DNA from: Platycnemis pennipes
Taxonomy: Eukaryota; Arthropoda; Insecta; Odonata; Platycnemididae
Direction: 5' to 3'
DNA: 64,000 bases
NCBI GenBank assembly: GCA_933228895.1
Contig: OW121846.1
Coordinates: 42,240,107-42,304,106 of the forward strand
Positions within the stretch are counted from its first letter, which is position 1; each line of letters opens with the position of its first letter. The position numbers and the translations under genes are program-made. Shown here piece after piece: positions 1-11,999 of the stretch. The notes beneath the pieces are model-generated. The model was not told where the DNA came from and searched no databases. It saw nothing but the letters and a program-made list of their open reading frames with translations.

Positions 1-1008
1 TGACAGTTTTCAAATCTACTGCCACTGGTGCCTTCCGTGATCATGGAAACTTCGTATATCCTCCTTCGATGGTCAGCTCCCGATTTAAGACAAAAAGTTC
101 GGTTGTAGATTTCTTTCCAAGAATTAGTAAATGTCCTTAGATTTAACATAAGAATACTCCAACCTCTCGTCAGCAGAGTAATATTAGTTACCAATTTTTA
201 ATCAACAATATCTGAACACTTCCTCAGCAGATACACATGAATATTATCCATCATTTGATGCGTATAAGCAGAAATGTGGCTGGTATATTTGAATGAGAAG
301 AAGAAATACATGTCATAATTTTGAATGTATCCATTACCTGAAGGTCTCTTCATCACTGATTCATTAATATATTTCATTGCAAGTCAGACCATCAGTGGAC
401 ACGGTTGCTAATATATTTCTAGCAGAACGAGGAAATTCCATGAGGATGGAAAGTAAATGTGATAGTTTTGAATTCTACTGACATTTGAACCTCCCGTTCA
501 TCATTGAATCTCAATATCCTTCATCGTTGGTCAGCGCCCGTTTTCAAACTATAACTATGCTGGTAGATTCCTGTTTGAAGAATAAATACATGCACCAACA
601 TATAACATAATAATACCTCAACCTCTCTTTTGCAGATGTGATAGTTCTCAATTCTACTAATACTTGAACCTTAGGTTTTTATGGAATACAAATCTCCTTA
701 ATATCCTACATGTTGCTCAGCACGCAATGATTGACCAAGAGTTTGCTGCTTGATTCCTGTTCAACTAATTAGTACGAGTAACAATTTTTTTTAAAACAAT
801 ACCTGAACCCATCCTCAGCAGAGAATTATTAATAATATCCATCATTTGATTCGCAGAAGTAGAATCGTCGCTGGTATATTTGAATGAGAAGAAGAATTAC
901 ATATATTAATAATGAATGTATCCATTTCCTGAAGCTTTCCTTATCACTGAAACATAATTATATTTCACTGCAGGTCATGAGTGTATACGTTTGCTAATAG
1001 ATTTCTAA

Positions 1009-1364
1009 TGGCCGTTTTACACGGTCTTTGAAACTACGCAAGTTGATGTTGATTCCGTTTTGGCAGTTGTCTGTGAAAGTCCGTCACGTAAATTGCGAGG
1101 ACGCTTGCTTGACAGCTTTAAACGGTGCAATCGTTATTGGTAAGTAGCAATTTATTGGATGTCAAAACCTGCGATATATGACAACCAATTTCAAATATAT
1201 TTTAAGCAATAGTCAAAACATAATATTGGAGACACTAGCCCCGTACACTTAGCCCAAAATTTGCACCACGAAGGAACGGAGGTGGGCCAAGGTAACAGTT
1301 TCTTCCATTACTCACGAAATTTAAGCTTCCACGTGCTTAAACACCCAGCACATCATTTATTTAA
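1009..1364. mobile_element. Truncated Harbinger-type MITE copy in satellite
   Basis: This insert interrupts a satellite monomer. It starts with GGCCGTTTTACACGGTC just after TAAT and is homologous along most of its length to the longer insert at 2931-3674, for example the shared TTGCACCACGAA and ATTTAAGCTTCCACGTG. It lacks the internal segment present at about 3063-3130 and the whole right end, stopping near CATCATTTATTT where satellite resumes. It contains no coding sequence. It is read as the same non-autonomous transposon as the 2931 copy, with the 3' end deleted. Confidence 0.7.
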
Positions 1365-2350
1365 AACTCTATGAGGATGGGACATTTATGTGATAGTTCT
1401 CAATTTTAACCTTCCGTTTTCATGTAACCTGAATATCCTTTATGACGGTCAGCGGCCGACGTTAGACTAAGCGTTTACTTGTAGATTTCTGTCAAAAGAA
1501 TTAATACAAGTACCGAATTTTAATATAGCAATACACGAACGTATCCTCAGAAGAGGAACGTTAATAACAATATTCATCTTCGGCAGCGCAGGAGCGGAAT
1601 ATTTTGTTGGTACATTTGCACGAGATGAAGAATTACACGTAATAATTTTGAATGTATCCATTACCTGAAGCGCTTTTCATCACTGAATCATTAATATGCT
1701 CCATCGCAGATCAGTGCGTAAAAGGATTTGGTTGGTTAGAGATTACCAGCCGAAAGAGAAAATTTCAATGAGAAAGGGAAGAACAAGTATTATTTTTTAA
1801 TTATACAAATACGCGAAAATCCCATCGTCATGGAAACTCAATATCATCCATCGTTGATCAGTGCCCGAATTAAGACTAAAGTTTTGCTTGTAGATTTCTG
1901 TTAAAAGAATTTGTACACGTACCAATTTTTAATATAACAAACCCTAAGGCTCTCTTCAACACTTCATTAATATCATTCCCCATCGCTCGTCAGCGCATAA
2001 GTGGATACGGTTGCTAATGGATTTCTTGCAGAACGAGAACATTTCTATGAGTACGGAAGGTTCACGTATAATGAGGATAGGACCTACACATATTAGATTT
2101 CATTTCTACTGACACCTAAACCTCCAGTGTTCATGGAACCTCGATATCCTCCATCGTTGGTAGGTACCTGATTTTGGACTAAAAGGTTGTTTGTGAATTA
2201 CTGTTACATGAATTGATACAAGAATCAAATACTAATTTAACAATGCCTGAACCCATCCTCGGCAGAAAAACAAAAATAATATCCATCGTTGTGAGCGGAG
2301 GAATATAAAACGTGGCTGGTACACTAGTACGAGAAGAAGAATTACATGCG

Positions 2351-2401
<51 letters not shown>
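2351..2401. repeat. (TA)n microsatellite
   Basis: About 25 uninterrupted TA dinucleotides lie inside a satellite monomer, at the point where other monomers read TGTAATAATTTTGAATATAT. The tract probably grew from the AT-rich stretch there. It creates a spurious minus-strand open frame of alternating Tyr and Ile. Confidence 0.97.
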
Positions 2402-2402
<1 letters not shown>

Positions 2403-2930
2403 ATTACCAGAACCTCTCTACATCACTGATTCATTAAATAATCCATCGCTGTTAGGTGCAAGAGTTGATACGGTTGGTTTTTAAATTTCTATGAGGACGG
2501 ATAGCGCCTTTGACAGTTTTCAATTCTACTGCCACTGGAGCCTTCCGTCTTCATGGAAACTTATATCCTCCTTCGATGGTCAGCGCCTGATTTAAGACTA
2601 AAAGTTTGGTTGTAGATTTCTTGACAAGAATAAGTACAAGTACTTAGATTTAACATAACACTACTCCAACCTCTTGTCAGCAGTAGTAATATTAGTTACC
2701 AATTTTTAATCAACAATATCTGAACCCTTCCTCAGCAGATACACATGAATATTATCCATCATTTGATGCGTATAAGCAGAAATGTGGCTGGTATATTTGA
2801 ATGAGAAGAAGAAATACATGTCATAATTTTGAATGTATCCATTACCTGAAGGTCTCTTCATCACCGATTCATTAATATATTTCATTGCAGGTCAGAGCAT
2901 GAGTGGATACGTTTGTAAATAGATTTCTAA

Positions 2931-3674
2931 AGGTCGTTTTACAGGGACTTTGAAACTGCGCAAGTTGATGTCGATTCTGTTTCAGCAGTTGTCTGCGAAA
3001 GTCATGACGTAAATTGAGAGGACGCTTGCTTGACAGCTTTACAAGGTTCAATCGTCGGTGCATTATGCCAGTGCCAATAAACCATTTATACGCGGTAATA
3101 CCGTCAATATATCGCATAACTTCAAGATCTGCTAAGTAGCAATTTATTGGATGTGAAACCTGCGATAAATTACCACAATTTTAAAATATATTTCAAGCCA
3201 GGGTCTAAACATAATAGTGGATAAACTAGTACCGTACGCTTAGCCCAAGATTTGCACCACGAACGAACGAATGTGGACCAAGGTTACAGGTTCTTCCACT
3301 GCTAATGAAATTTAAGCTTCCACGTGATTAATCGCCCAGCACATCATTTATTTACCACTGATCATTTATCACTGTATTCACTACCTAAGGAGTTGAGTGC
3401 AAACAAAACATCCCAACTCAACCATCAACAACCTATTGACTTGCTAGAATTCCCCAGGCAGTCCTTTGATACATTTGCACCATCTTAAAGACAAATAAAC
3501 TTCTAACTTGGGCGAACGCATGTATCAGATTAGAACATGTTCTAATTTACTCGCAAGCGTTCACGAAGTGGCGCTGCCTGTCCGCGCAAATCGTCGCTTT
3601 ACACAGCGCAATATTTCTTGCGCAAGTGTTCTCGCTACACCCTGCGCAGTATCAATGACGGTGTAAAACGGCGT
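2931..3674. mobile_element. Non-autonomous PIF-Harbinger-like element with inverted repeats
   Basis: The left end reads AGGTCGTTTTACAGGGAC and the right end, reversed, reads ACGCCGTTTTACACCGTC. The similarity extends for about 30 bp to ACTGCGCA on both sides. TAA flanks both ends (2928-2930 and 3675-3677), matching the TWA target duplication known for PIF-Harbinger elements. The interior has no coding sequence, so this is a MITE or a deletion derivative. The family assignment is inferred from the ends and the 3-bp duplication. It sits in the C-type subunit of a satellite monomer. Confidence 0.78.
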
Positions 3675-6269
3675 TAAGAGAACAGGTAAATTTCTGTGAG
3701 GATAGGACGTTCAAATGTAAGATATCTATTTAACAAACACTTGAACCTTCCGACATCATGGGACCTCAATATCCTACATGTTGGTCAGTGCCCGCTTTCA
3801 GGCTAAAAGTTTGCTTGTAGATTTAGGTTAAAAATTAAAACAAGTGTCAACTTTTAATATAACAATACCTGAACCTATCTCCAGCAGGAAAACAATAATA
3901 ATATCCATCGTTGTCAGCCCAGGAATGGGAAACGTGGCTGATACATTTTCTTGATAAGAACAATTATATGCAATATATTTAAATCATCAATGACCTGAAT
4001 CTCTCTCTACATCACTGGTTCATTAATACACCCATCCCTATTAGGCGCAAGAATGGAATTGGTTGCTAATCTATTTCTATCAGGAGGAGAAAATTTCTAT
4101 GAGGATGGAAAGCGCTTTTGATAGTTATCAATTCTACTACCACATGAGCCTCCCGTCCGCATGGAAACTTAACATCCTCCTTCGAATGTCAGCGCCCGTT
4201 TTAAGAGTAAAAGTTAACTTGTAGATTTCTGTGACATGAATTTGTACAAGTACCAGCATTTAACATAACAATACCTCAACCTCTCCTCAGCAAAGTGACA
4301 TTAGTTACCGCTTTTTAATAAAAAAATACCTGAACTCATCCTCAGCAGAGTAACATTAATAATGTCCATCGTTCATAGAGAAAAATACCAGAACCCATCC
4401 TCAGCAGAGTATCCATCGCTAAAGAGTGAATAAAGGCTGTTACATTCACATGAGAAAATCTATTACATGTAGCAATTTTAATTATTTCCATAACCTGAAG
4501 CTCTCTTCATCACTGATTCATTAATATATTCCATCGCCGCTCATAACATGAATGGATACGGTTGGTAATAGATTCTTAGCAGAACGAGAAAATTTCTATG
4601 AGGATGGGACGTACATGTGATAGTTTTCAATTCTACTGACACCTGAACCTCCCGTCATCATGGTACCTCAATATTTTCTACCGTCGGTCAGCGCCTGATT
4701 TTAAACTAAAAGATTGCTGGTGTATTCCTGTTAGAAGAAGTAGTACAAGTATACATTTTTAATATGATATTAGCTAAAGTTTACTTCATTGTTGAGGTAA
4801 TAATACGCTCAATCGCTGGTAAGCGCATGAGTGAATACGTTTCCTAATATATTTCTAGCAGAACAAGAAAATTTCCAGAAAACTAGAAGATAGGATGCAG
4901 AAATGCAAGATTTCAATTCAACGAACACTAGAACCTTCCGTCTTGAATTTCCAAAAATTCTATGAGGATGGGACATTTATGTGATAGTTCTCAATTTAAA
5001 CCTTCCGTTTTCATGTAAACTCAATATCCTACATGACAGTAGGCGGCCGACGTTAGACTAAGCGTTTACTTGTAGATTTCTGTTAAAATAATTAATACAA
5101 GTACCAAATTTTAATATAGCAATACACTAACCTATCCTCAGCAGAGGAACATTAATGACAATGTTCATCTTCGGCAGTGCATGAGTGGAAAACTTTGTTG
5201 GTACATTTGCATGAGAGGTAGAATTACATGCAATATATATAAATATACTTATTACCTGAAACTCTCTCAATCACTGATTCAATAATATATATGCATCGAT
5301 GGTCAGCACACGAGTGAATACGGTTGAATATAGAGTTCCAGTAGAACGAGAAAATTTCTATGAGGATAGGACGTCCAATTGTTAGATTTCAATTCTACTA
5401 ACAATTGAACCTTCCCTCATCATGGAACCTCTATATCCTGCGGTTATTGGTAGGCGCCTTTTTTAGGCTATATGTTTGTTTGAAGATTATGTTAGAAGAA
5501 TTGATACAATTACTAACTATTATCAGGCGAATCAGTGAATACGTTTGCTAATCGATTTCCAGCATAACGAGACACTTTCTACGAGGATTGAAAGCACATG
5601 TGATAGTTTTCATTTCTACCACCACTTGAGCCTCCCGTCCTCATGGAAACTTTACATCCTCTTTCGATGGTCAGCGCCCGATTTAATACTAAAAATTTGC
5701 TCGTAGATGTCTACGAAAAGAATTAGCACAAGCACCGACATTTAGCAGAACAATAACTCAACCTCTCTTCAGCAGAGAAACATCAGTTACCAATTTTTAA
5801 TGTAACATTACATGAGGTTCTCTTCATCACTGAATTAATATTTTTCTCCATCGTTCGTCAGCGCATGAGTGGATATCATTGCTAATAGATTTCAATCAGG
5901 ACAAGAAAATTCATATGAGGATAGGAAGTACACTTGTTAGATTTCAATTCTATTAACACATGAACCTCCGTTCATCATGGAAACTCGATATCCTCCATCG
6001 TTGGTCAGCACCCGATGTTAGACTCAAAGTTTGCTGGTAGATTCCTGTTATTAGAATCAGTACCAGTACCTATTTTTAAGTAAAACAATACCTGAAACCA
6101 ACCTCAGCAGAGAAACAATAATATTAATCGTTGGGTGCGCAGAAGTGGAAACGTGGCTGGTACATTTGAATGAGAAGTAGAAATACATGTAATAATTTTC
6201 ATTATATCCATTACCCGAAGCTCTCTTTATCACTGATTCGTTTATATATTCCATCGCATATCGGAGCAT

Positions 6270-6822
6270 ACGACCTGCAATGCGTACCGTGAACCGTATC
6301 CACTGCCCCAATGCCCCAATGTTGCAATTAATGAGTTATTTTGAAACCCATTTCCATTACCTCTGCACTCGATTACTCATTGTATTTACATTGTTAAAAA
6401 TGTTACATTTAGTTGATAATTTTCTCAACCAGGTGGCTCTGAAAATCGGAACTTGTTGTGGTTCAGCACGTTTATACCTCTAGTACTTCTTACCCTCGGT
6501 TAGTGGTGTGTGGATTGAGTTGATCGAACATAAGTAGTCGACAATATCCTGTTTTCGTGTGAGTTCTTAGGATATCGAATACAACAACAAATGTATGCAT
6601 AACTCTATTTAAAATGTCGCGTCCCATTTTTGGGATATTGGCTCCGTGATGAACTTTTGTCAAAAACTTGTCTTAGACTTTTCTATGCAATTATTTGAAT
6701 ATTACCTCTGCTAAGTTATGTATCCTATATTCTCTTCGTTTTATCTTTTATTTTAATTTTTTTTAAATTATTAACACCAAAAATTTTCTTTTATAATCCA
6801 GTCGCCATAGCAGGAGATCCTT
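6270..6822 (+). other. Left flank of the piggyBac copy, no gene seen
   Basis: Satellite similarity stops near 6270 inside a C-type subunit and resumes at about 9321, so this stretch belongs to the inserted DNA upstream of the transposase. I see no clear left piggyBac terminus with TTAA and CCC. TTAA occurs at 6328-6331 but is not followed by a match to the right end. The stretch is AT-rich and probably carries the element's 5' untranslated region. The original left end may be lost or rearranged. Confidence 0.5.
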
Positions 6823-8577
6823 ATGGCCCAGCGCAGGGCCTTGGCCTCGCAAGAAGTTACAAATATTCTATTACTAAGAAGCGATAATGAAGATGATGTT
6901 GACGATGTGGAAATGGCTGTAATCCCTCCATATCCTGACGAGCTGATGGATGAAGAAAATATTGATGAAGGTGAACCTCCGGAGACCACAAATTTAAAAG
7001 ATGTAGCAGGCAAGATAAGGCAGGCAAATTCCTTCACAAAACTTCAACATCTTCTATTCCTAAGAAAAGCAAGCCAGACATTTCTTATGTCCCAGAATGG
7101 AAAAAGTGATCACCTAATTATGGTACTGATATGGCTGAACCCTCCAAAAGAACTTTTGACAAACTGCAAGCCTTACCTGGCATGAGTGTGGTTGAGATTT
7201 TTGAAGAATATTTTGATGATGAGATTTTTTGAAGAATATTTTGCGGATGAGTTATTGAATATTATTGCTACACAGAGTATAATATATGCAGCGCAAGAAA
7301 TTTTCCGCATTTCAAAGTTGACAAGAATGAATTGAAAATATTTTTGGGGATAATTCTGATCAGTGGCTATCAATAGCTTCCACAGCAGAATGTGTATTGG
7401 GAACAGTTGCCTGATGTTGGAGTTTCTTTAGTGTATAATTCAATGCCTAAAAATAGATTCAAAGAGATCAAAAGATTTCTACACCTAAACAACAATGCTT
7501 CTTTAGATAGAAATGATGTGTAAATTCAGACCCTACCTTGATGCTCTCACAAATAATTTTCAAAAATTTGGTATTTTTGATTCCCATCTCTCTAATGAGA
7601 TGATGATCCGATACTATGGTATGCATTCTGCGAAAATGTTTATACGAGGTAAGCCAATAAAATTCGGCTATACGTTTTGGTGCCTGTGTAGCTCTAATGG
7701 TTATCTTTACAATTTTTCGCCGTACCTTGGGAAAGAGCGAGAAAATAATTTAGGTCCCTTAGGAATCAGGGTCATAAATGAACTCAGAAGTGTCATTCCC
7801 GGTAGCGAATCCACAAATTATGAGTTTTTCTTCGATAACTTCTTTGCACGCCATGAAACACTAACTGATTTGAAGAATAGAAAATTGATAGCATCAGGGA
7901 CAGTTAGAGAGAGCCGCATCAAGAAATGCCCTCAATAGGTCATGGTGAAAACTTCCAAAAGGGGATCTATTGATTATAAATTTGATACCAAAAACTGAAT
8001 TGAGGTAGCTAAGTGACAGCATGGCAGTACCCCAGTATGTGTTGCTACCAATTATAGTCAGATTTATCTCACAGTTTGTGCGAAACGTTACTCTCAGAAG
8101 GACTAATAGAAATCACCATTCCTATGCCTAAAGTTATTTCTGAGTATAATAATTTCATGGGAGGAGTAGATTTACTGGATAAACAGATCTCACTGTCCCA
8201 GACAAGAATACGCGGGAAGAAATGGTAGTTCCCAATTTTCACGCAAATGGTTGACATTGCCGTGGTAAACAGCTAGAGACTTTATCAGATAATTAATCCA
8301 GCAGAGAATGTGTCTTTACTTGATGCAAGAAGGAGAAAAGTCTTGGTACATTTGGCAAAAAACACTTCTGCTGCTCGTAAACGTCCTGGGGCCTAACGAA
8401 ACCGTACTTATGGTGGAAGAGTAAGTGCAGAAATAAGATATTATGAAGGAAAACAAAAGATTTCCGATAAAAACACAAAGACGCTGCGCTTTATGTGGAA
8501 AGAAAACCATGAGAATTTGTTAACGCTGTAATGTAGCATCGCATGACCGATGTTTTTCCGATTTCCATGAAGGGTAA
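6823..8577 (+). pseudogene. piggyBac-type transposase, decayed
   Basis: A DDE_Tnp_1_7 (piggyBac) transposase can be read across several frames. It starts as MAQRRALASQEV with an acidic N-terminus, as is usual for the family. The middle reads FGIFDSHLSNEMMIRYYG, HSAKMFIRGKPIKFGY and GPLGIRVINEL, then FFFDNFFARHE, GTVRESRIKKCP and, further on, MGGVDLLD and RGKKW. The C-terminus is a cysteine-rich finger (RRCALCGKKT, then DRCFSDFHEG) ending near 8577. It is dead. A 30-bp direct duplication at about 7198-7252 and several stops and frameshifts break the frame. The first catalytic Asp, normally in a motif like SIDE before MMIRYYG, is missing (LSNE). The second (FDNFF) and third (GGVD) Asp remain. 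The enzyme normally excises and inserts DNA at TTAA sites. Confidence 0.92.
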
Positions 8578-9320
8578 ACAATATCAGTGATCTCTTGCGG
8601 ATATGCGATGACCATTTACTAACAGCAAATTTTTGAAGTGTAATTCTTTTTAAAGCAATTACAACTTTTGATTCTTGAATTCCAATTCAAATGCCATGCG
8701 ATACATATTTATACATGGTATGATTTAAATAGTACATCTCATGCTTTTATCCCTTTCTAGTTATACCAAATGGCACGAGATAAATATTTTTATATGTTAT
8801 TCATTACAATGTACAACTCATAGTTTTATCCCTTTCTGGTTGTGCCAAATGTTTACATGTGAGTTTACTGTTCTGTAAAGATTAAATAATATTGTTTTGA
8901 TACAAAATACCTGAAAATATGAGTGAGTAGTATAATGTGTATTAGGTAAACTACAGGTCATGTTCAAAAAAGTTATTGTCAATACATTGAATAGATAATC
9001 ACGTTTGATTAAACGGAGTCATTTTTCTTCTTTCAGAAGTGCTATAAAAATTAAATTTAAAATAAAAAGCATCCAGAAAAAAATATTTTGCCAAATACTA
9101 CTGATGGTCGTGTTTTGGAGACAAAGCAACTGAATTGGGCCAGCGCGCTGGACGCTGGACGCTGCAGCGTCCCAAAAACAGGGCGTCATTTTTTTGCACT
9201 AAATATGAATATTTTTTTCGTAAAACGTAGTTTCCGTCATACATATTTGATTATATCTTTGAAACAAACCTTAAAAACCAATTTATATTAGTGAAATAAT
9301 TATGGTCCTCAATGGGTTAA
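8578..9320 (+). mobile_element. Right flank and terminus of the piggyBac copy
   Basis: AT-rich 3' region after the transposase. At 9157-9172 lies a perfect 16-bp palindrome, GGACGCTGCAGCGTCC, in an otherwise AT-rich context. The block ends AATGGGTTAA, which reversed reads TTAACCCATTGAGGACC. This fits a piggyBac terminus (CCC next to a TTAA target), with TTAA at 9317-9320. Satellite resumes immediately after. Confidence 0.65.
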
Positions 9321-10788
9321 TTGTAGTAATAGGCGAACCTCATTCATTCCGTCATTCATTAATATATTTCATCCCAGGTCAGCACATGAGAGGATACGGT
9401 TACTACTAGATTTCTAGGAGAACGAGAAAATTCTATGAGGACGGAAAGGACTTGTGATAGTTTTAATTTCTACTAACATTCGAACATCCCGTCATCATGG
9501 ATCCTAATATCCTCCATCGTTGGTCAGCGCCCGACTTTAGAATGAAAGTTTGCTTGTAGGTTTCTGTTACAAGAATTAATACATATACCAATTTTAAATA
9601 TACCATTACTTGAAGCAGTTATCAACACATAATCATTAATATACTCCAAAGCTTGTCATGGGCATGAGTGGATATAGTTACTAATTGATTTTTAGCAGAA
9701 CTGAAGTCCTGGTGATAGTTTTCAATTCGACTAACACTCGAACCTCCCGTCATCATGGAGCCTCAATATCCTTCATCGTTAGTAGGCACTAGTTTTAGAC
9801 TAAAAGTTTGATTGTAGATTTCTTTTACAAGCATTATTACAGGTACCAACTTTAAATAAAACAATACCAATGCATTTCCTCAGCAGAGAAACCTTAATAA
9901 TATACATCTGGGGCAGCGCAGGAGTGTCAAACGTGGCCAGTACATTTGCATGAGAAGAAGAATTACATGTAATGCTGTTGAATTTATCGATTACCTGAAG
10001 ATCCATTCATCAATGAATCATTAATGTGCTACATCGCTGCTCAGCGGATGAGTGGATACGGTTGCTTATAGAATTCTAGTAGAACGAGAAAATGCTATGA
10101 GGATGGGACATTAATGTGATAGTTCTCAATTCTACTAATACTTGAATCTTAAGTTTCCATGGAACCTCAATATCCTACATTCTGGTAGCGACCGATATTA
10201 GACTAAAAGTTTCCTTGTAGATTTCTGTTAAAAGAATTAGTGCAAGTGCCAAATTTTAATACAACAAAACACGAACCTATCCCCAGCAGAGGAACATTAA
10301 TAATATCCATCGTTGGCAGCGTAGGAGTGGAAAACGTGGCTGGTACATTCGCATTAGAAGAAGAATTGCGTGTAATAGTTTTGAATACATCCATTAGTTG
10401 AGCTCTTCTCATCACTGATTTATTAATATATTCCATCGCTGGTCATCTGGACATGGACATGGTTGCCAATTGATTTGTAGCGGGACGAGAAAATTCTATG
10501 AGGATGGGACGTACATGTGATATTTTCAATTCTACTTACACCTGTACCTCCCTTTATCTTGGAACCTCGATATATTCCATCGTAGGTCAGCGCCCGATTT
10601 TAGACAAAAATATTGCTGGCAGATTTCGGCTACAGAAATGAGTACAAGAAAATTTTTTTAATATAATATAACCTGACGCTCTCTTCAACACTGAATTAAT
10701 AATATTCTCCATCGCTGGTCAGCGCATGCGTGGATACGGTTGTTAATAAATTTCTAGCAGAACGGGAAAATTTCAATGAGGACAGGAC
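9321..10788. repeat. Satellite block 2 with a clean 400-bp monomer
   Basis: Continuation of the satellite after the piggyBac insertion. The monomer at 10141-10540 is nearly complete and shows the three-part structure: subunit A 10141-10271, B 10272-10397, C 10398-10540. Each begins with an ACCTGAACCT-like start and carries a TCCATCG..GGTCAGCGC-like core. Other monomers here are shortened. The block ends where a LINE was inserted near 10789-10795. Confidence 0.9.
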
Positions 10789-10798
10789 GTACATGTGA

Positions 10799-11825
10799 AC
10801 AGCTCATAAACAGCCAAAATGGGTTCCGGAAATGTAGATCTTGTGAGACACAATTAGCTTTATTGTTACACAATATTTTAGTCTATGGCGAGAACAGTAC
10901 TGAAGTTTATGTGATATTTTTGATTTTAAGAAGGCATTCGATAAAGTTCCTCATGATAAATTATTCTTGAAATTAGAGAGTTTTGGTATAGAGAATGACG
11001 TTGTATTTGGGTAAAAGAATTCTTAAGTGGGCGAGAGCAGAGGGTTGTCATAGATGGTATCATGTCGGACACAATCAAAGTCACATCGGGAGTTCCCCAG
11101 GGTAGCGTAGTAGGTCCGCTCCTATTTCTTCTATACATTAACGATTTGCGTACCGTAGTTAGTAGTAAGCTTAGACCTTTTGAAGACGATGCAGTACTGT
11201 ACAGGGGTATGTAAAATGAAGAAGTCAGGAAATCGCTTAGTAAGGATTTAGATGCAACTCAAGAGTGATGCGACAAATGGCAGTTAGAACTTAACCTTTA
11301 AAAGTGTGTATCCATCAATTTTTGGAGGAGGAATAATTCGATAGAGCGATGTTATAAAATTAATAATACGAAGATCGAAAGCGCTGAAACCATAAGGTAT
11401 TTAGGTGTAACAATCACTAAAGATTTATTATGGGGAAGACACATCCGGGAAATATGCGGCCGAGCGAAGAGAAAGCTAGGACTTATAAAAAGAGTACTTG
11501 GGAAATGTGATGAGAAGACAAAAGAGCGATGCTACTTTTCACTAGTTAGGCCCCACCTTGAGTATGCAGCCAGTGCATGGGATCCGAATGAATTAGGTTT
11601 GATCAGAGAACCAGACAGTGTGCAGCGTAGAGCTGCTAGGTTCGTTAAAAGGTGTTACGATAGGTTGAGTAGTGTATCAGAATTAATACAAGAATTAGGG
11701 TGGAAGTCCTTATTAGAGCGTAGGTAAAGGTAGGGATTAAATCTATTAGAGCAATTTCAATCGGAAAGCTTTACCAAAGATGTTAGGCACATATTAAAAA
11801 CACCAGCGTATTATGCTAGATTAGA
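10799..11825 (+). pseudogene. LINE reverse transcriptase, C-terminal part
   Basis: The translation starts at NGFRKCRSCETQLALLLHN (RT palm region) and continues through a degraded FDKVPHDKLFLKL. It then reads VTSGVPQGSVVGPLLFLLYI, the catalytic box as PFEDDAVLYRG, and a C-terminal region like RPHLEYAASAWDP, VQRRAARFVKR. The YADD/FADD-type box reads FEDD. Frameshifts and stops occur at about 10925, 11005, 11210 and 11725, so the copy is inactive. The family copies its RNA into DNA at the target site in the nucleus. The last bases before the Harbinger insertion correspond to a point about 300 bp before the LINE 3' end. Confidence 0.85.
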
Positions 11826-11863
11826 CCAGAGGCCCAATTCTTGAAATCATGCGATAACACTGG

Positions 11864-11985
11864 TTAACAAAAAAAATGTTTTCTGTCTTAGACATGTTGT
11901 TGGGTGATCCTAGAGGTATTTTTCGTACTACTGATTCTGAATCTGGGCTGAGATTTTTTCTATCACATTTAGTTTCCTTAGGACA
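11864..11985 (+). repeat. Left terminal inverted repeat of the nested element
   Basis: Matches the reverse complement of 14040-14153. Shared blocks in order are AACAAA, TTGTTGGGTGATC, TAGA, TATTTTT, GAATCTG, TCTATCAC, CTAGTTT-like and CTTAGGACA. The C-terminal end of the minus-strand pseudogene appears to run close to or into it. Confidence 0.85.
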
Positions 11986-11999
11986 ACCGGATTAAATGG

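Larger units (their letters stand above)
1..6269. repeat. Satellite block 1, diverged ~400-bp monomers
   Basis: Head-to-tail diverged copies of a unit of about 400 bp fill this stretch. Recognisable landmarks recur throughout: a fragment like CATCATGGAACCTCAATATC, then CCATCGTTGGTCAGCGCCCG, then GGAGTGGAAAACGTGGCTGG, then GAGTGGATACGGTTGCTAAT, then CTATGAGGATGGGACGTACA. Monomers are often truncated or rearranged. A segment at the start (1-350, then 955-1364) recurs at about 2510-3360, so pieces of the array were copied again after two inserted sequences arrived. No protein-coding signal is seen. Short minus-strand frames in several monomers are treated as chance. It continues in blocks 2 and 3 after the insertions. 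Confidence 0.9.

Noticed and set aside
2179..2403. Open frame of alternating Tyr-Ile
   Set aside because: Artefact of the (TA)n microsatellite within satellite DNA.
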